From Rhynchopus sp. YZ270_cl-10 (Eukaryota; Euglenozoa; Diplonemea; Diplonemida; Diplonemidae): DNA of 64,000 nucleotides. The notes beneath the pieces were generated by a model. It made no database searches. It was not told where the DNA came from and saw only the letters and a program-made list of their open reading frames with translations. Each line of letters starts with the position of its first letter. Within the stretch, counting starts at the first letter, position 1. Shown piece after piece: positions 10,322 through 20,862 of the stretch. Made by a program: the position numbers and the translations under genes. The stretch covers positions 1,550,001 to 1,614,000 of the forward strand of contig OZ037856.1 of assembly GCA_964035575.1 (NCBI GenBank), read 5' to 3'.

Positions 10322-10666
10322 AAACCCGCAAACCCGCAAACCCGCAAACCCGCAAACCCGCAAACCCGCAAACCCGCAAACCCGCAAACCCGCAAACCCG
10401 CAAACCCGTAAACCCGCAAACCCGCAAACCCGCAAACCCGCAAACCCGCAAACCCGTAAACCCGCAAACCCGTAAACCCGCAAACCCGCAAACCCGCAAA
10501 CCCGCAAACCCGCAAACCCGCAAACCCGCAAACCCGCAAACCCGCAAACCCGCAAACCCGCAAACCCGCAAACCCGCAAACCCGCAAACCCGCAAACCCG
10601 CAAACCCGCAAACCCGCAAACCCGCAAACCCGCAAACCCGCAAACCCGCAAACCCGCAAACCCGCA
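10322..10666. repeat. (CCCGCAAA)n 8-bp tandem array
   Basis: About 43 units of CCCGCAAA (TTTGCGGG on the other strand), with a few CCCGTAAA variants. The left edge is GTAATAACTAGA and the right edge is CACGAGAAGTGAGCAACCAT; both recur at other arrays. The G-rich strand has G3 runs every 8 bases, so G-quadruplex folding is plausible. It is not coding, although all minus-strand frames are open. Confidence 0.95.
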
Positions 10667-11028
10667 CGAGAAGTGAGCAACCATTTGAGGCAGGCTGGTG
10701 TGAAGTGTTACGGGCTGGTGTATCGAAAATGTTCTAGTATGTTATGCTTAGGGAATCGTGTTGGTGAGGTGAGTTACATTTGTATTTGCATTTGAGTTTA
10801 CGTGGAAAAAGTGGTGTTTACATTTAGTGCGTCTGTAAGAAGTTTTGAACGATTAACAGTAATATCGTGTATGTGGCCGACCGCAGGTACCCTAAAGACT
10901 TCAGATGGCCAAGTAACCTTTTGTATACTACGTTTCATGGAGTCTACTACCAACATACTTCGACGCAATTGCTCCGATGAAGCCGCTACAGTAACCTATT
11001 TATAAAAATTATTTTTGGCCATTTTGGG

Positions 11029-11132
11029 ATTTATGGACAGAAATGTCGACAAATCTGTCCATAAATTACGTTCTGTCCATAAAAGCCAGGATCCTGACCA
11101 AAAATCCCTGTATTGAAAATACAGGGATTTTT
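11029..11132. promoter_or_regulatory. Iteron plus stem-loop module 1
   Basis: ATTTATGGACAGA (11029-11041) and its reverse complement (11054-11066) form a 13-bp inverted repeat around GTCGAC. A third half-site TCTGTCCATAAA follows at 11072. Then comes a hairpin with 15-bp arms (11100-11114 and 11118-11132, AAAAATCCCTGTATT arm, GAA loop). Iterons beside a stem-loop are typical of HUH-Rep origins; that role here is inference. Confidence 0.6.
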
Positions 11133-11388
11133 GCCTGCAAAATCCCTGAGTAACCTATTGCAGTATGTGTATTGATGTTTGCAGGCAACCTGTGGTTTGT
11201 GAGTTTATATGCACTGTAGACAGTAATTCCCTGTATAGGCCAAAAAGGGTACCCACAGACCTCAGTAGGCCAAGTAACTAAATGTCTACTACGTATTTTT
11301 GGGCCCACGACCACCATACTTCGGCGCAATTGCTCCGATGAAGCCACTACAGTAAGCCATTTGAAAAAATATTTTTGGCCATTTTGGG

Positions 11389-11492
11389 ATTTATGGACAG
11401 AAATGTCGACAAATCTGTCCATAAATTACGTTCTGTCCATAAGAGCCAAAATCCCGACCAAAAATCCCTGTATTGAAAATACAGGGATTTTT
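11389..11492. promoter_or_regulatory. Iteron plus stem-loop module 2
   Basis: Same layout as the module at 11029: 13-bp inverted iterons, a third half-site and the 15-bp-arm hairpin (11460-11492). It is the 3' end of the second ~250-bp repeat next to the H2 stop codon. Confidence 0.6.
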
Positions 11493-11755
11493 GGTCGGGA
11501 CACTCTATTGAGGGACATATTGTGGCTACTCTGTGGGTGTGTGTGTTTGTGGGGGGTGTGAAGAAAAATTGAAATATAAAATGTTCCTTTGTTTTTGTTC
11601 TCTCCTATTTCATGCTTCATTTGTATTTTTTTAAAAACTAATAGTATCCCCAAACCCATAATCCCAAAAAATACCCACCAAACCCAACCCGTTTTCATAC
11701 CCCCGATTGTTACCACTTCTTTCATTTTTCTCTTCTTATTACTTTTTTTGTATGT

Positions 11756-14700
11756 TCACAACTCCCAATCAACTTGATATAAAATCTCATTGGGAAATCC
11801 CCTATGCAATTGTTCCAAACCATTTTTGTGTGTTTCCAATTCATGTTCAGGAGACCCTGTACCAATATTAAAATGATCAGGGTTTGCAGTATGTAATAAA
11901 ATAATCCTGTCCTTTGCAGGAATATTAGCAAGAACTTGTTCAGTAGACAAGTTGTTCCCCAAAAAGTGAAAAGATGAGGGCTTGTTATCTTGGTTCATTT
12001 TGACAATAGTTATTAGAACACATTTTAAGAGACTCACCAAGGCAAACTCAATCTGTTCTGCATAGTCTGATGTTGCGTACGTCCCATCAATCCTGCCAGT
12101 TATCCTGTTAATAAGGGCGTTGTAGGTGCCTACAATCGAGGATACGGTGTTAGCGTTTTCAGGTACAATAAGAGGATGATGTTTTATTGTAGTACTGTTC
12201 TGCACAACAAACAATTCCAATTCTCTTCTGAGTTGATTCCCTTGTCCTATCCTCTTTGTAATAGACTGGTCTACAGCATGGTAAAAGCAAGTACCATCCC
12301 CCAAAACCCTGGTAATGGAGAGCTTCGGCTTTTGTGCTGTTGTTGCTTCTGCTGATGTAGGGTTATTCTTCTTCCGCTTCTTAGGAGACTTATCTTCTGG
12401 GTCTCTCTTCCTCTTTTTGGCTACATAGACAAGATCTTCAGCATCTTCAAACTGAATGCTCTCGCACTGCATTGGCATGGGGTCCCAGAATTTATGGTCG
12501 TCAGATGGTGGAGGCATCTTTGCTTGTTTGTGGGTCTGTTCAGAGTACTCTTTGTCAGTCATGACGTGGTAACTCTGTAGCATGGCCTCTTCTGCTTCAG
12601 TCAGCTGCATAAAGATGCCCTCGAGTCCACGGTCAGCAACAGATTTCAGCATGTCCTTGTACACAGGGTTTGACACTCTGTATGGCTCCACAATAGTTCT
12701 GGTTGATTTGGTCCATTTCTTCAGAGGCACTGCAACCTTGACATGCTCTGCCTTTGGGCATCTGCTCAGAGCAACGTACAACTGCCCATGTGCAAAGCAC
12801 TGAGACTCTGTGAGGTCGAGTCCAACCCTATCGAGGGTCTGTCCCTGAGACTTGTTAATTGTAGAGGCGAATGACAGTGCGACAGGAAACTGGACACGCT
12901 GCATGCTGAAACCAGCCTTCTTCTCGTCAGGAGTGTTCTTAACTCTGGGGATGTTCACTTCCGTTCCAACTCTTTTAGGGTCACCCACAATGATCCCCTG
13001 AATGTTGAGCTGTGTCACGCCAGTCACAATAAACCTCGTTCCATTGCAGAGACCCTTTGGTGGGTTGAGGTTTTTAAGCAACATTAGAGGAGCACCAACC
13101 TTGACAGTGATGCAGTGGTCAGGTATGCCTGTCTGCTGGTACGCATTCATCACGTCTGAGTCAATGGCAGATTCTCCCTCAACAGACTCCTCTGTGCATG
13201 TGTCCTTCCCTGTAAGCTGGAACTCATGGAGTACTTCTTTTTGTTTCCCACACAGCCTCTTGAGACAAATGTTGTTCATTGCCTTCTGAGCTTTGTTAGT
13301 TGGTGCAAGGATCATGCCATTTCCAACTACACCTTCTCCAATCAGAGGGAAGACGTGGGTGATTAAATCATCAGGTACAACATAATCCCCACAATCCTTT
13401 CGGTAGAGGTTTCTTGGGAGAGATATGGAACCGTCTCTATCGTTGCACGACCCATCGCCAATGGTTCCCAGGTAGGTAGCCCAATTTTTGTCATCCTTCT
13501 GCCTCATTATCTCGACAAGGGACAGCATAGTCATATTTTGGAATAGAGGAGAAGTATGCAGACAGTTTTTAAGCGTGGCACTCTTGTCTCCCTCAGTGAC
13601 AGGAAGAATCTGCTTGAAGTCGCCACCAAGAACCACAGTAATTCCACCAAACCACATGGCCTTTTCAGTAACCTTTCTGCAGGTTCTGTCGAGAAGTTCT
13701 ATGTGGCCCCTGTTTGCCATCACCACCTCATCAAAGACAATGAGATCCGTTGCGCGGATGAGATCTTCAATTTCTTTTGTCAGTTTGCAGACAGAGTGGT
13801 GGTCATCAGGGTACAGATCAAGAGGAAACTTGAATCTGTTGTGGGATGTTCTTCCTCCAGGCAGGAGCATTGCTGCAATACCAGAGCTTGCGACTGCAAG
13901 GGCAATGTTAGGACGATGTGTGTCATCTTGCGCCGGAACCCCTCTGTGGCTTCTGCACCAACTGAGCATGGCCTGGTAGGTAAACGTTTTTCCAGTCCCT
14001 GCAGCACCCTGAAGCAGAAACATCTCGCCTTTGCCCTGAGTCACAGAGAGTTGAACACGCTGAACTGCTTCCATCTGTTTTGTATTGAGCTTAGGTTGAA
14101 TCTTCTCCCACTCTTGCCACTGCTTTTCCATGTTGTAGATTTCATCCTTCATAACCCAAGACACTCCATCGTTCGCACTCCTCACAGCAGCTGTTGGTGT
14201 TGGGAGTCCAAAGACTTCTAGCTTTACATCCGACCCACAAATGTTTCTCAACACATTCTGAATATCCAACAGTGCTTCATTTTCCTCCTGCTCAGATACC
14301 GTAGCCTCCCCATCCGGTGCAGTCTCTCCCTGCTTCAGAGGACGCTTGCACAGCTCCACCTTGTATGTCTTCCAGAGTTCTTTCATGTCATTAGGAGGAA
14401 TAGCAAAGGAGTTGAGTAGAACAGCAAGGGTAAACCTGAGGCATCTTCCTGACACAGTGGTTTTGACTGCATCCACAAGTGTAAGCTTCACAAGTTTACC
14501 ATCCTGAAGGAGCCCCATTTCATTTGCTGCATCCGTAAAGGACTCGCACTTTTTCCCTTCTACAGTCATCAGGTCATCAAAGCTAGTGGGTCCTTTTCTC
14601 ACCATGAGGATAGTGCGCAGAGCCTGAAGCTCCTTATCCAAAACAGGGGTTCTGTACAGGCGACCAATAGCCAGAAGATGGGACTTTGCAGCTCGTGATC

Positions 14701-17700
14701 TGTCCGTTGTGACAAGCGACTCAGTCCTGGGGCAGTACACGTAGCTTTTTCTCAGGGTCCACTCTGCTTTATCTCTGGAGAAGGCAAAGTATTCAGGAAC
14801 AGTGATGTAGTTCAGGGTTTGTATTCCCTGGTACTTGGAAGACGGGTCACGTTTTGCGTCACTATTTGCAGCAAACCAGGCTGTGAGTGTTGTGTCCGTG
14901 GCCTTGTCAAGAGCCTCTGCCTCCTTGCCAGGAAAGTAGTACAGCCTTTGCTGGCCTGCAAGATGAACATCAAGTCTGGTGACACTTGGGTCAATGTATC
15001 TCATCTTTGTTCCGAGAAGGTATCCAATGGCCTCAAGTGACCCAATGTGTATTCCTGTCAGATAGCTCATGCACTCATCCGTTTTGTTTTTTTCCCCGTC
15101 TTTGGCTGAAACTGAAACATTAGCATACTCATCGTCCTTGAACAGATACTTGAAGAGGTATCTGATGACAACTGGAGATCCAACAGCCTCTATGTTGAAG
15201 TGGCTCATGAACTGGGTGAGAAGAACTATGTTGTAGGAAACAACATAGCGGTTGTCTCTACAGCTGGGGTGTACCTTCCCTTCTGTGGCCAGCTTTCTTG
15301 CCCGCTCTTGGTCTTTTTCCGCAACAGCGCTTGTTCTCCCATTTTCAGGCCGCATACCATAGCTGTACATTCCTGTCTCAGTTGCCAGGGTATCTTCCCG
15401 AAAGTTTTTAGGGTAGTGCTGTTTGCACCGTGCGTTGCCGTCTGGGCCGGGCACCTTGCATCGTGCACTGGGCACAGTATCACACTTGGTGTGCATCATC
15501 TGCTCCGACACCAAGTTGTATAGCTCTTCTTGCGTTTCGGGATCAGGCAACTGGCAGGACACCGCCATGTCAAAAATGGCTGCAGACTTCGGCTTATGCT
15601 CCTTGGAAACCCACAGAAGAAGATGCAAGTGGGGGAGTCCGCGCTTCTGGTACTCCACCACACGAACCATTGCCTGGTACGTCCCGAGTGCATTCTCTTT
15701 CAACTTTTTCTCAAGTTGATCCATCTTGAGGTTGAAGACTCGGTGCACAAGATCAGACCTGTCACAGGGTCTTTCTCCTGGACGCAGCTCCCTGAGAATC
15801 TCTGGCCAGTGTGGGTTGGCTGTCATGGTCAGGAAATAATCGGGGCAGCCAAGACGGGCCTTCAACGCAAGTGAATCGTTGAGGTCTTGAATCCTAGCTC
15901 TCTTCCCACGCGGGTAGCTGGCATAGAGGGTGGTGGTGGCTGTTGTAGTGTCATTGGTCGCATCGTGTGTGGTGACGCGACGGTTTTCCACCACTGTCGT
16001 AACACGGGCCTCTTCAAGGAATTCTTTTGTTGCATACTTCTTTACTATCTGCTGGCTGTGGTAAGATATGCGTTGCGTAATGGCACGGATGCCAAGCTGA
16101 AGGAAGAAGTATTCTGTCAGCTTGCGCCCTATAAGTGCAGGCCCTGGTTCCCCATCTGGGTTCTTCTCGGTCGCCCGTGAAAACAGGTGGAAGCAGCCAT
16201 ACTCCTGTGCTGACACACCACTGTAGGGGTTTGGCGTTGCTTCATCTTTTCGACTGTGTCTCCAACCTGTACTGTCCTTTGGACACACATGGATAAGGGG
16301 AAAACACAGCGGCTCAAACCTCGCATCAAAATCCGATATCTTTCTGCTGTATCTATCGCTTCCTTCACCTTCACCTTCAGCTTCTCCCTGCATAATAACG
16401 CTGTACTGCTGCCGGCCCCAACCTGCTGCGTATTTGTGATCATCTGTTCCAGTACTGACAGTATATACAGCCCGCAATTCATCTTCTGCAGCGGCGTTTG
16501 CGTACTCCCGTCCCGTCTTCTCAGGTCCTCGCAGATCGTCAAAGTTAATGGCCACATGTGTGTTCTCTTCGGCACTGTCCATCAGAACTGAGGCTCTCCT
16601 GAACATCCTGACATAGCAATTGTCTTTCAGCATGGTCATGATGTCCTGGTAGAGAGTAGTGTCGCGTTCCAGTTCTGGGATCCTCTCCATCTCTTGCAAG
16701 CCTTTCAAGGCGCGGTCCTGCTCGTTGTATCCACCAACAAACCAGGTTTGGTTTCTTGTTTCCGCATCGTCAGACAGGCCCATAATTTTCTTCACCCCTT
16801 TTCCTTTTACAACTATGTTGTGTATTCCGCGTGTGTTGGAAAACAACTTGTGGGGGGTATGCAATGCCTTGGCCATCTGATGATAAGAATTCAGGCGGTA
16901 TGAATTCTTGAGAAACATTTGATCCGAGAACAATCTTTTGTGGTTGTCGTTCTCAAATTCAATTGGCCCAGGGATGTCTCTCGCCTTGATCCTGTTGCAG
17001 CAAATTCCATATCTCCCTTCTCCTCGGACCTCACCAGAGAAGAGCTTTGCACCACATTTTCTACAGACAGAATTCATCCCCCCAATGTCAGCATAAGACA
17101 CGCATCCATTTGTGTAGTCTTCAAGCTTCATTGCAGCTGAGTGGAGGCTTGGGTCAAGACTTCTCCCACACATTTCCGAAGTAGAAACCCTATTTTCGAA
17201 TTCTGCAACTAATGCTTGACAGATGGGTCCGTTTGTTCTCAGTGTATCGGACCTCTTCTCGAGCCATCTTTCGCAGATGTCATTTGCACAGTTCTCTATT
17301 GATCCAAGAATGTACGGAGAAAGTCCTTGCATGCCATGACTTTTTTCTTCCTCAAGCAACTTGATTCTCTTCTTGTCGGAGTATGTGAGAGAATCAAGAG
17401 AACGGTTCCAGCGAGACTCTAACTCAGGATGTACAGCAAAGAGATCCCTGAACGAAGATTTATTAGTTATTGTTCTAATAGAAGCAATAACGTACGCAAG
17501 ACGGCATTTTGCAACGTGCGTGATGTGCATGTACCTGAAGAGACAATGTGGATCATGTATTTTTGTTTTGTTGTATCTCTGTAAACACCACTCACAGACA
17601 TCGTATTGAGTGTGTGGTGCAGAGCTTTCGTACTGGCTGCAGAAAAAATTTATATCTTCTAACTGCATTTGTGATGTTTCAGCCGAGAGACGCAAAGATT

Positions 17701-17815
17701 CACGCATGTCCGACAGGTATCTAGACCATCCATTCGATGGGGGCTCTCTGGCGCAGTCATCCAAATCTCCATCTATCATATGACCATAGAGATCTTGATA
17801 TCCCCCTTCCAACAT
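11756..17815 (-). CDS. Helitron Rep-helicase-OTU polyprotein, family H2, copy 1
   Basis: A single intact 2019-residue ORF. In order: Cys/His-rich N-region (CEWCLQRYNKTKIHDPHC); the CRKCGAKLF...ICC cluster (~247); Helitron-like N region with YFLTMTANP; HUH motif GLPHLHLLLW (~726); tyrosine motif RYLFKYLFKD; Pif1-like helicase with Walker A GAAGTGKT (~1268), DEVVMA, LGGDFKQILPV, INKSQGQT and YVALSRC; a Lys/Arg-rich linker (KKRKRDPEDKSPKKRKK), likely nuclear targeting; and a C-terminal OTU domain with GDGTCFYHA (~1838) and PDHFNIGTGSP (~1980). All motifs expected for rolling-circle transposition are present. It lacks the run of N-terminal fingers found in H1; a separate zinc-finger gene upstream may stand in for them. 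Translation is identical to the copy at 35086-41145. Confidence 0.93.
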   Translation of the reverse strand: MLEGGYQDLYGHMIDGDLDDCAREPPSNGWSRYLSDMRESLRLSAETSQMQLEDINFFCSQYESSAPHTQYDVCEWCLQRYNKTKIHDPHCLFRYMHITHVAKCRLAYVIASIRTITNKSSFRDLFAVHPELESRWNRSLDSLTYSDKKRIKLLEEEKSHGMQGLSPYILGSIENCANDICERWLEKRSDTLRTNGPICQALVAEFENRVSTSEMCGRSLDPSLHSAAMKLEDYTNGCVSYADIGGMNSVCRKCGAKLFSGEVRGEGRYGICCNRIKARDIPGPIEFENDNHKRLFSDQMFLKNSYRLNSYHQMAKALHTPHKLFSNTRGIHNIVVKGKGVKKIMGLSDDAETRNQTWFVGGYNEQDRALKGLQEMERIPELERDTTLYQDIMTMLKDNCYVRMFRRASVLMDSAEENTHVAINFDDLRGPEKTGREYANAAAEDELRAVYTVSTGTDDHKYAAGWGRQQYSVIMQGEAEGEGEGSDRYSRKISDFDARFEPLCFPLIHVCPKDSTGWRHSRKDEATPNPYSGVSAQEYGCFHLFSRATEKNPDGEPGPALIGRKLTEYFFLQLGIRAITQRISYHSQQIVKKYATKEFLEEARVTTVVENRRVTTHDATNDTTTATTTLYASYPRGKRARIQDLNDSLALKARLGCPDYFLTMTANPHWPEILRELRPGERPCDRSDLVHRVFNLKMDQLEKKLKENALGTYQAMVRVVEYQKRGLPHLHLLLWVSKEHKPKSAAIFDMAVSCQLPDPETQEELYNLVSEQMMHTKCDTVPSARCKVPGPDGNARCKQHYPKNFREDTLATETGMYSYGMRPENGRTSAVAEKDQERARKLATEGKVHPSCRDNRYVVSYNIVLLTQFMSHFNIEAVGSPVVIRYLFKYLFKDDEYANVSVSAKDGEKNKTDECMSYLTGIHIGSLEAIGYLLGTKMRYIDPSVTRLDVHLAGQQRLYYFPGKEAEALDKATDTTLTAWFAANSDAKRDPSSKYQGIQTLNYITVPEYFAFSRDKAEWTLRKSYVYCPRTESLVTTDRSRAAKSHLLAIGRLYRTPVLDKELQALRTILMVRKGPTSFDDLMTVEGKKCESFTDAANEMGLLQDGKLVKLTLVDAVKTTVSGRCLRFTLAVLLNSFAIPPNDMKELWKTYKVELCKRPLKQGETAPDGEATVSEQEENEALLDIQNVLRNICGSDVKLEVFGLPTPTAAVRSANDGVSWVMKDEIYNMEKQWQEWEKIQPKLNTKQMEAVQRVQLSVTQGKGEMFLLQGAAGTGKTFTYQAMLSWCRSHRGVPAQDDTHRPNIALAVASSGIAAMLLPGGRTSHNRFKFPLDLYPDDHHSVCKLTKEIEDLIRATDLIVFDEVVMANRGHIELLDRTCRKVTEKAMWFGGITVVLGGDFKQILPVTEGDKSATLKNCLHTSPLFQNMTMLSLVEIMRQKDDKNWATYLGTIGDGSCNDRDGSISLPRNLYRKDCGDYVVPDDLITHVFPLIGEGVVGNGMILAPTNKAQKAMNNICLKRLCGKQKEVLHEFQLTGKDTCTEESVEGESAIDSDVMNAYQQTGIPDHCITVKVGAPLMLLKNLNPPKGLCNGTRFIVTGVTQLNIQGIIVGDPKRVGTEVNIPRVKNTPDEKKAGFSMQRVQFPVALSFASTINKSQGQTLDRVGLDLTESQCFAHGQLYVALSRCPKAEHVKVAVPLKKWTKSTRTIVEPYRVSNPVYKDMLKSVADRGLEGIFMQLTEAEEAMLQSYHVMTDKEYSEQTHKQAKMPPPSDDHKFWDPMPMQCESIQFEDAEDLVYVAKKRKRDPEDKSPKKRKKNNPTSAEATTAQKPKLSITRVLGDGTCFYHAVDQSITKRIGQGNQLRRELELFVVQNSTTIKHHPLIVPENANTVSSIVGTYNALINRITGRIDGTYATSDYAEQIEFALVSLLKCVLITIVKMNQDNKPSSFHFLGNNLSTEQVLANIPAKDRIILLHTANPDHFNIGTGSPEHELETHKNGLEQLHRGFPNEILYQVDWEL

Positions 17816-18133
17816 AGTTATGGTGTGTTATGTTTTTCTGTTTGTAATGACTGATGATGGATAAAAATGTTCTCAGAATTATTGGAAAAATAGGACATTC
17901 CTTTTTTGTTGTTGTATTATGTGATTTGATATTCTGTGTCTGACAAAATATACAAATATATTGGAAGAGTAGGAAAAATTCGGAAAACAAATAAATAACA
18001 AACAAAAAGTAACTGAGACAAAAAAACCCGAAAACCCGCAAGCCCACAAAGACATATCCCCACTTATCGCTATTTTGTATTTTGTTTTCTTTTTTTATCC
18101 CTTATGTTAATGTTCACAACTCTATCACACAAA
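17816..18133. other. AT-rich 5' flank of H2 RepHel
   Basis: No gene. The segment holds a GATATTCTGTGTCTGACAAA-like stretch that recurs upstream of the mini-Rep ORF (18611-18790). It also has two imperfect 8-mer units (about 18027-18050) and the phrase ATGTTCACAACTC (~18110), shared with the end of the H2 ORF (~11752). Confidence 0.5.
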
Positions 18134-18610
18134 TCATTGCATCAATAGACCTGTCACAGGCTCCCCCTTGAATAAGTATTTAAACAAATACTTAACAACA
18201 AGGACCCCGCGCACTTCCTCATTGTTTCTGTGGCGCCGATATTTCAGGAGAAGATTGTATTGAACCACCCACCTGTCGTTCATCAGATACTGACTGAAAG
18301 CTTTGTAGAGGTTTGGGTGTGCGAATGGTCCCGGGAGTTGTACAATGTGATCCACATTTAAAGGGTTCTTCGGTGATGTTCTGTTGTCTTTCCAAAGAAT
18401 TGCGTGAGCATGAGGCAGACCCCTCTTCTGGTACTCCATCACCACCACCATTGCAATGTGATCCCCAAGAACATTTTTTTCTCTGATATAATTTACAAGC
18501 TCCTTCACCTTGAGGTAGAAGATGCGGTGCACCAGATCCGGACGGTCAATAGCTGTCTCCCCTTCTAGCAGATTAGACTGAATCTCATACCACATTGGGT
18601 TGAACGTCAT
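18134..18610 (-). pseudogene. Mini-Rep ORF, internally deleted H1-type Helitron Rep
   Basis: A 158-residue open frame that aligns to the Rep core of H1 (residues from MTCNPMW on), not to the adjacent H2. It keeps the HUH motif GLPHAHAILW and the tyrosine motif KYLFKYLFKGE. It lacks about 90 residues that in H1 lie between them (after YLMN, resuming at RWVVQYN), and all of the helicase. No stop interrupts it. It is most simply a deletion remnant of an H1 Helitron. A functional short Rep cannot be excluded, because both catalytic motifs survive. Confidence 0.7.
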
Positions 18611-19072
18611 AGTTTGTTTGTGTGTTATTCTTCCTTCTGCTGATAAATAAAAATGTACTTTGTTATTTCAGAAAAATAGAAAAAAATTTTTTTTTCTATT
18701 TTTTTATTGTATCTGATATTTTGTGTCTGAAAAAATATACAAATAAAACGGAAAAATTAAAAACAGAAGACAATGCTCGAGCGACACCTTTCTCTTTTAT
18801 GGTGTCATAAAACGGGAGGGAAAAAGTAAAGATTGTTTGTTGTTTGCTTCCACACCGCTTCTGTTTCAGATGAAAGTTTTTTTTAAGGCTGTCCTTACAA
18901 GCGTATGCCAAAACGCTCGCCTCATGGGTGTGGACTTTTTTTTATAAAATATAAATTGAGTAGGGGAAAAAAAGCGGGGGAATGCGCAGAAGCACTATTT
19001 TTTACGGGGATCATTTTGTCAAATACTACAACTACTAAAAAAATTTACTGTAAAAAATAATGATAAAAATTC
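18611..19072. other. AT-rich spacer upstream of mini-Rep
   Basis: No gene is seen. 18611-18790 is a diverged copy of the flank upstream of the H2 RepHel start (17830-18010). The rest is unique AT-rich sequence. Confidence 0.5.
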
Positions 19073-19904
19073 CTAAAAATATTCTTCATCATCATCGTCA
19101 TCATCTTCTGGAAGTGGGATGGGGGTGGTGACCTGGGGTGCGGTAACCTGGGGTGTGGTAACCTGGGGTGTGGTAACCTGGGGGGTGGTCACCAGGGGGC
19201 TTTTTTTCTTGTAATTCCTCCTGGGTTTTGGAGATTTTTCCTCGTGCACTTTGACGTGGTTATTAAGTGCAGATAAGGTTTCGCAAACCTTCTTGCACGT
19301 TTCACAAACCCATACTCCTCTCCTCGCTGGAGTACGAGTACGAGTTGGGGGGGCCTGAGGGGCCTCCGGTGTTGTGGGGGTCTCAAGTGTGGGCGTCTCA
19401 AGTGTGGGGGTCTCAGGTGTTATAGCCTCCTGAGACATCCTCGAATTGCGCTGTGATTATTATTTGTATCAGTTGAATAAAACCAAATAGTCATTATACC
19501 TTTGGTGTATCAACCCTCCTCCTCTTGTTTTGGTGGTTAACGATGTGTTCAATCGCACGTTCATGCTGTGTTAAGAAGAATTTAAAAGTAATAACTGTAA
19601 TATTACATACCAGTGATGTGTAGAAGCTGTGGGCTGAACGGATCATGTTGTGAGCTTCTGTGAGTTGCCTGCACATTTCTTTAGTTTTCTCCATCTGGAT
19701 ATGTAGATCCGTGATCAGACCCGCAAGACTATCATCAACCGGCTCATTAAGCACATTGTTTCTGATAACGTCATCCGGGAGCTCATCATCCGGCTGTGAA
19801 TTAGGCCCTTCTTCAGTTGGAGTAGGAAGGAGCATCGGGGCTTCCGCAAGGAGATTGGTGGACTGCAAATCATCACTCCACGGTGTCGGTTTCTTGGGGT
19901 CCAT
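19073..19904 (-). CDS. Helitron-companion protein, coiled-coil plus C2H2 zinc finger (three exons)
   Basis: Three exons give a 245-residue protein: 19904-19611 (residues 1-98), 19565-19500 (99-120) and 19450-19073 (121-245). Introns 19566-19610 (45 bp, GTATGT...CACAG) and 19451-19499 (49 bp, GTATAA...CACAG) are both phase 0. The first is a multiple of three without a stop, so read-through is possible. Residues ~56-95 are a heptad-like helix, 111-117 a basic NKRRRVD patch, 169-189 a textbook C2H2 finger (C172-E.. C-x2-C-x12-H-x3-H), then VTTPQ repeats and an acidic Asp/Glu tail. It lies upstream of the H2 RepHel on the same strand, as its counterpart does at 1-382. A DNA-binding partner of the Helitron is inference. 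Confidence 0.7.
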
Positions 19905-20253
19905 GTTGTTGTTTTTGTTTGTGTCGTAGGATTTTCTGGGGAGGGGAATGAATAAGAGAAATATATTAAGTAGGACCTACCAAAAAAATGGTATCTCCTG
20001 GGCTACAGACCACAAATCTAATTCATCTCCATCCATCTAATGCCTGAATTAAATTTGGTTAAAGGGTAAGGTGGCATTCCCTCCTACATACATCCCACAC
20101 CGCAGGGAAACACCAATACATATACAACTACCCAGTCAACTCGTAAACCTGTGTAGTCAATTTTGCTGTTTTTACAGTGTTTTCTATTGGTGAGTGAGTT
20201 TGTAGGAGTGCCGTCACCATAGGAATAGTAATCTGAACATATATTAGCAATAT

Positions 20254-20336
20254 TGTGTATACTGTGTATACTGTGTATACTGTGTATACTGTGTATACTG
20301 TGTATACTGTGTATACTGTGTATACTGTGTATACCT
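20254..20336. repeat. (GTATACTGT)n 9-bp array, ~9 units
   Basis: Perfect tandem units of TGTATACTG between satellite blocks; the same 9-mer family as in the 168-bp satellite, opposite strand. Confidence 0.95.
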
Positions 20337-20451
20337 GCAACCCATGCCTTTTATGGTTGGTCAGTGAGTCTGTAGGAGTGCCGTCACCATAGGAATAGTA
20401 ATCTGAACATATATTAGCAATATTTTGTTGTTGTTGAGTTTGCGGGTTTGC

Positions 20452-20626
20452 AGAATATACTGTGTATACTGTGTATACTGTGTATACTGTGTATACTGTG
20501 TATACTGTGTATACTGTGTATACTGTGTATACTGTGTATACTGTGTATACTGTGTATACTGTGTATACTGTGTATACTGTGTATACTGTGTATACTGTGT
20601 ATACTGTGTATACTGTGTATACTGTA
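20452..20626. repeat. (GTATACTGT)n 9-bp array, ~19 units
   Basis: Perfect 9-bp repeats. The duplicate at 43.78 kb has two more units, the only length difference between the two copies up to the ARF gene. It is preceded by a single TTTGCGGG-like unit. Confidence 0.95.
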
Positions 20627-20862
20627 GTTTTTTAGCAATATTATATTTACTATTACGGGTTTGCTATTGTATGGAAATATTATTGGGTGTGTCCAGGGGT
20701 AAACACTCAGCAGAGTAAGTATGTAAGCACACTCACAGAACAGACTGGCAAAGTGTATCTCTTTTTACCTCACACTCCCCTCTTGTTTTTGTAAACCACC
20801 CAGGCACCCTTCATCCTCCATACCCAAACACCACAGCCTAACACACATTTTTTGAACACAAC

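Larger units (their letters stand above)
10667..11755 (-). other. 3' flank of Helitron H2 copy 1
   Basis: No gene. This flank lies between the stop of the H2 protein and the 8-mer array. It contains two tandem ~250-bp repeats (10881-11133 and 11246-11493), each ending in an iteron/hairpin module. Homologous sequence in the same order follows the other H2 copies (33996-35085 and 60603-61724), so it probably belongs to the mobile element. Confidence 0.7.
19905..20862. repeat. Spacer with inverted satellite members
   Basis: 19905-20180 shows no gene. 20190-20640 contains two members of the 168-bp satellite (GTAGGAGTGCCGTCACCATAGG, ATATATTAGCAATATT) in the orientation opposite to the arrays at 25.6 and 27.2-29.6 kb, each with a GTATACTGT 9-mer run. 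20640-20862 is the probable promoter/5' UTR of the CCCH gene. Confidence 0.7.

Noticed and set aside
10322-10666. CRISPR array
   Set aside because: 8-bp units without spacers, in a eukaryotic context, no cas genes.
13556-14221. 221-codon plus-strand frame inside the H2 helicase
   Set aside because: Antisense shadow of the RepHel ORF; no domain.
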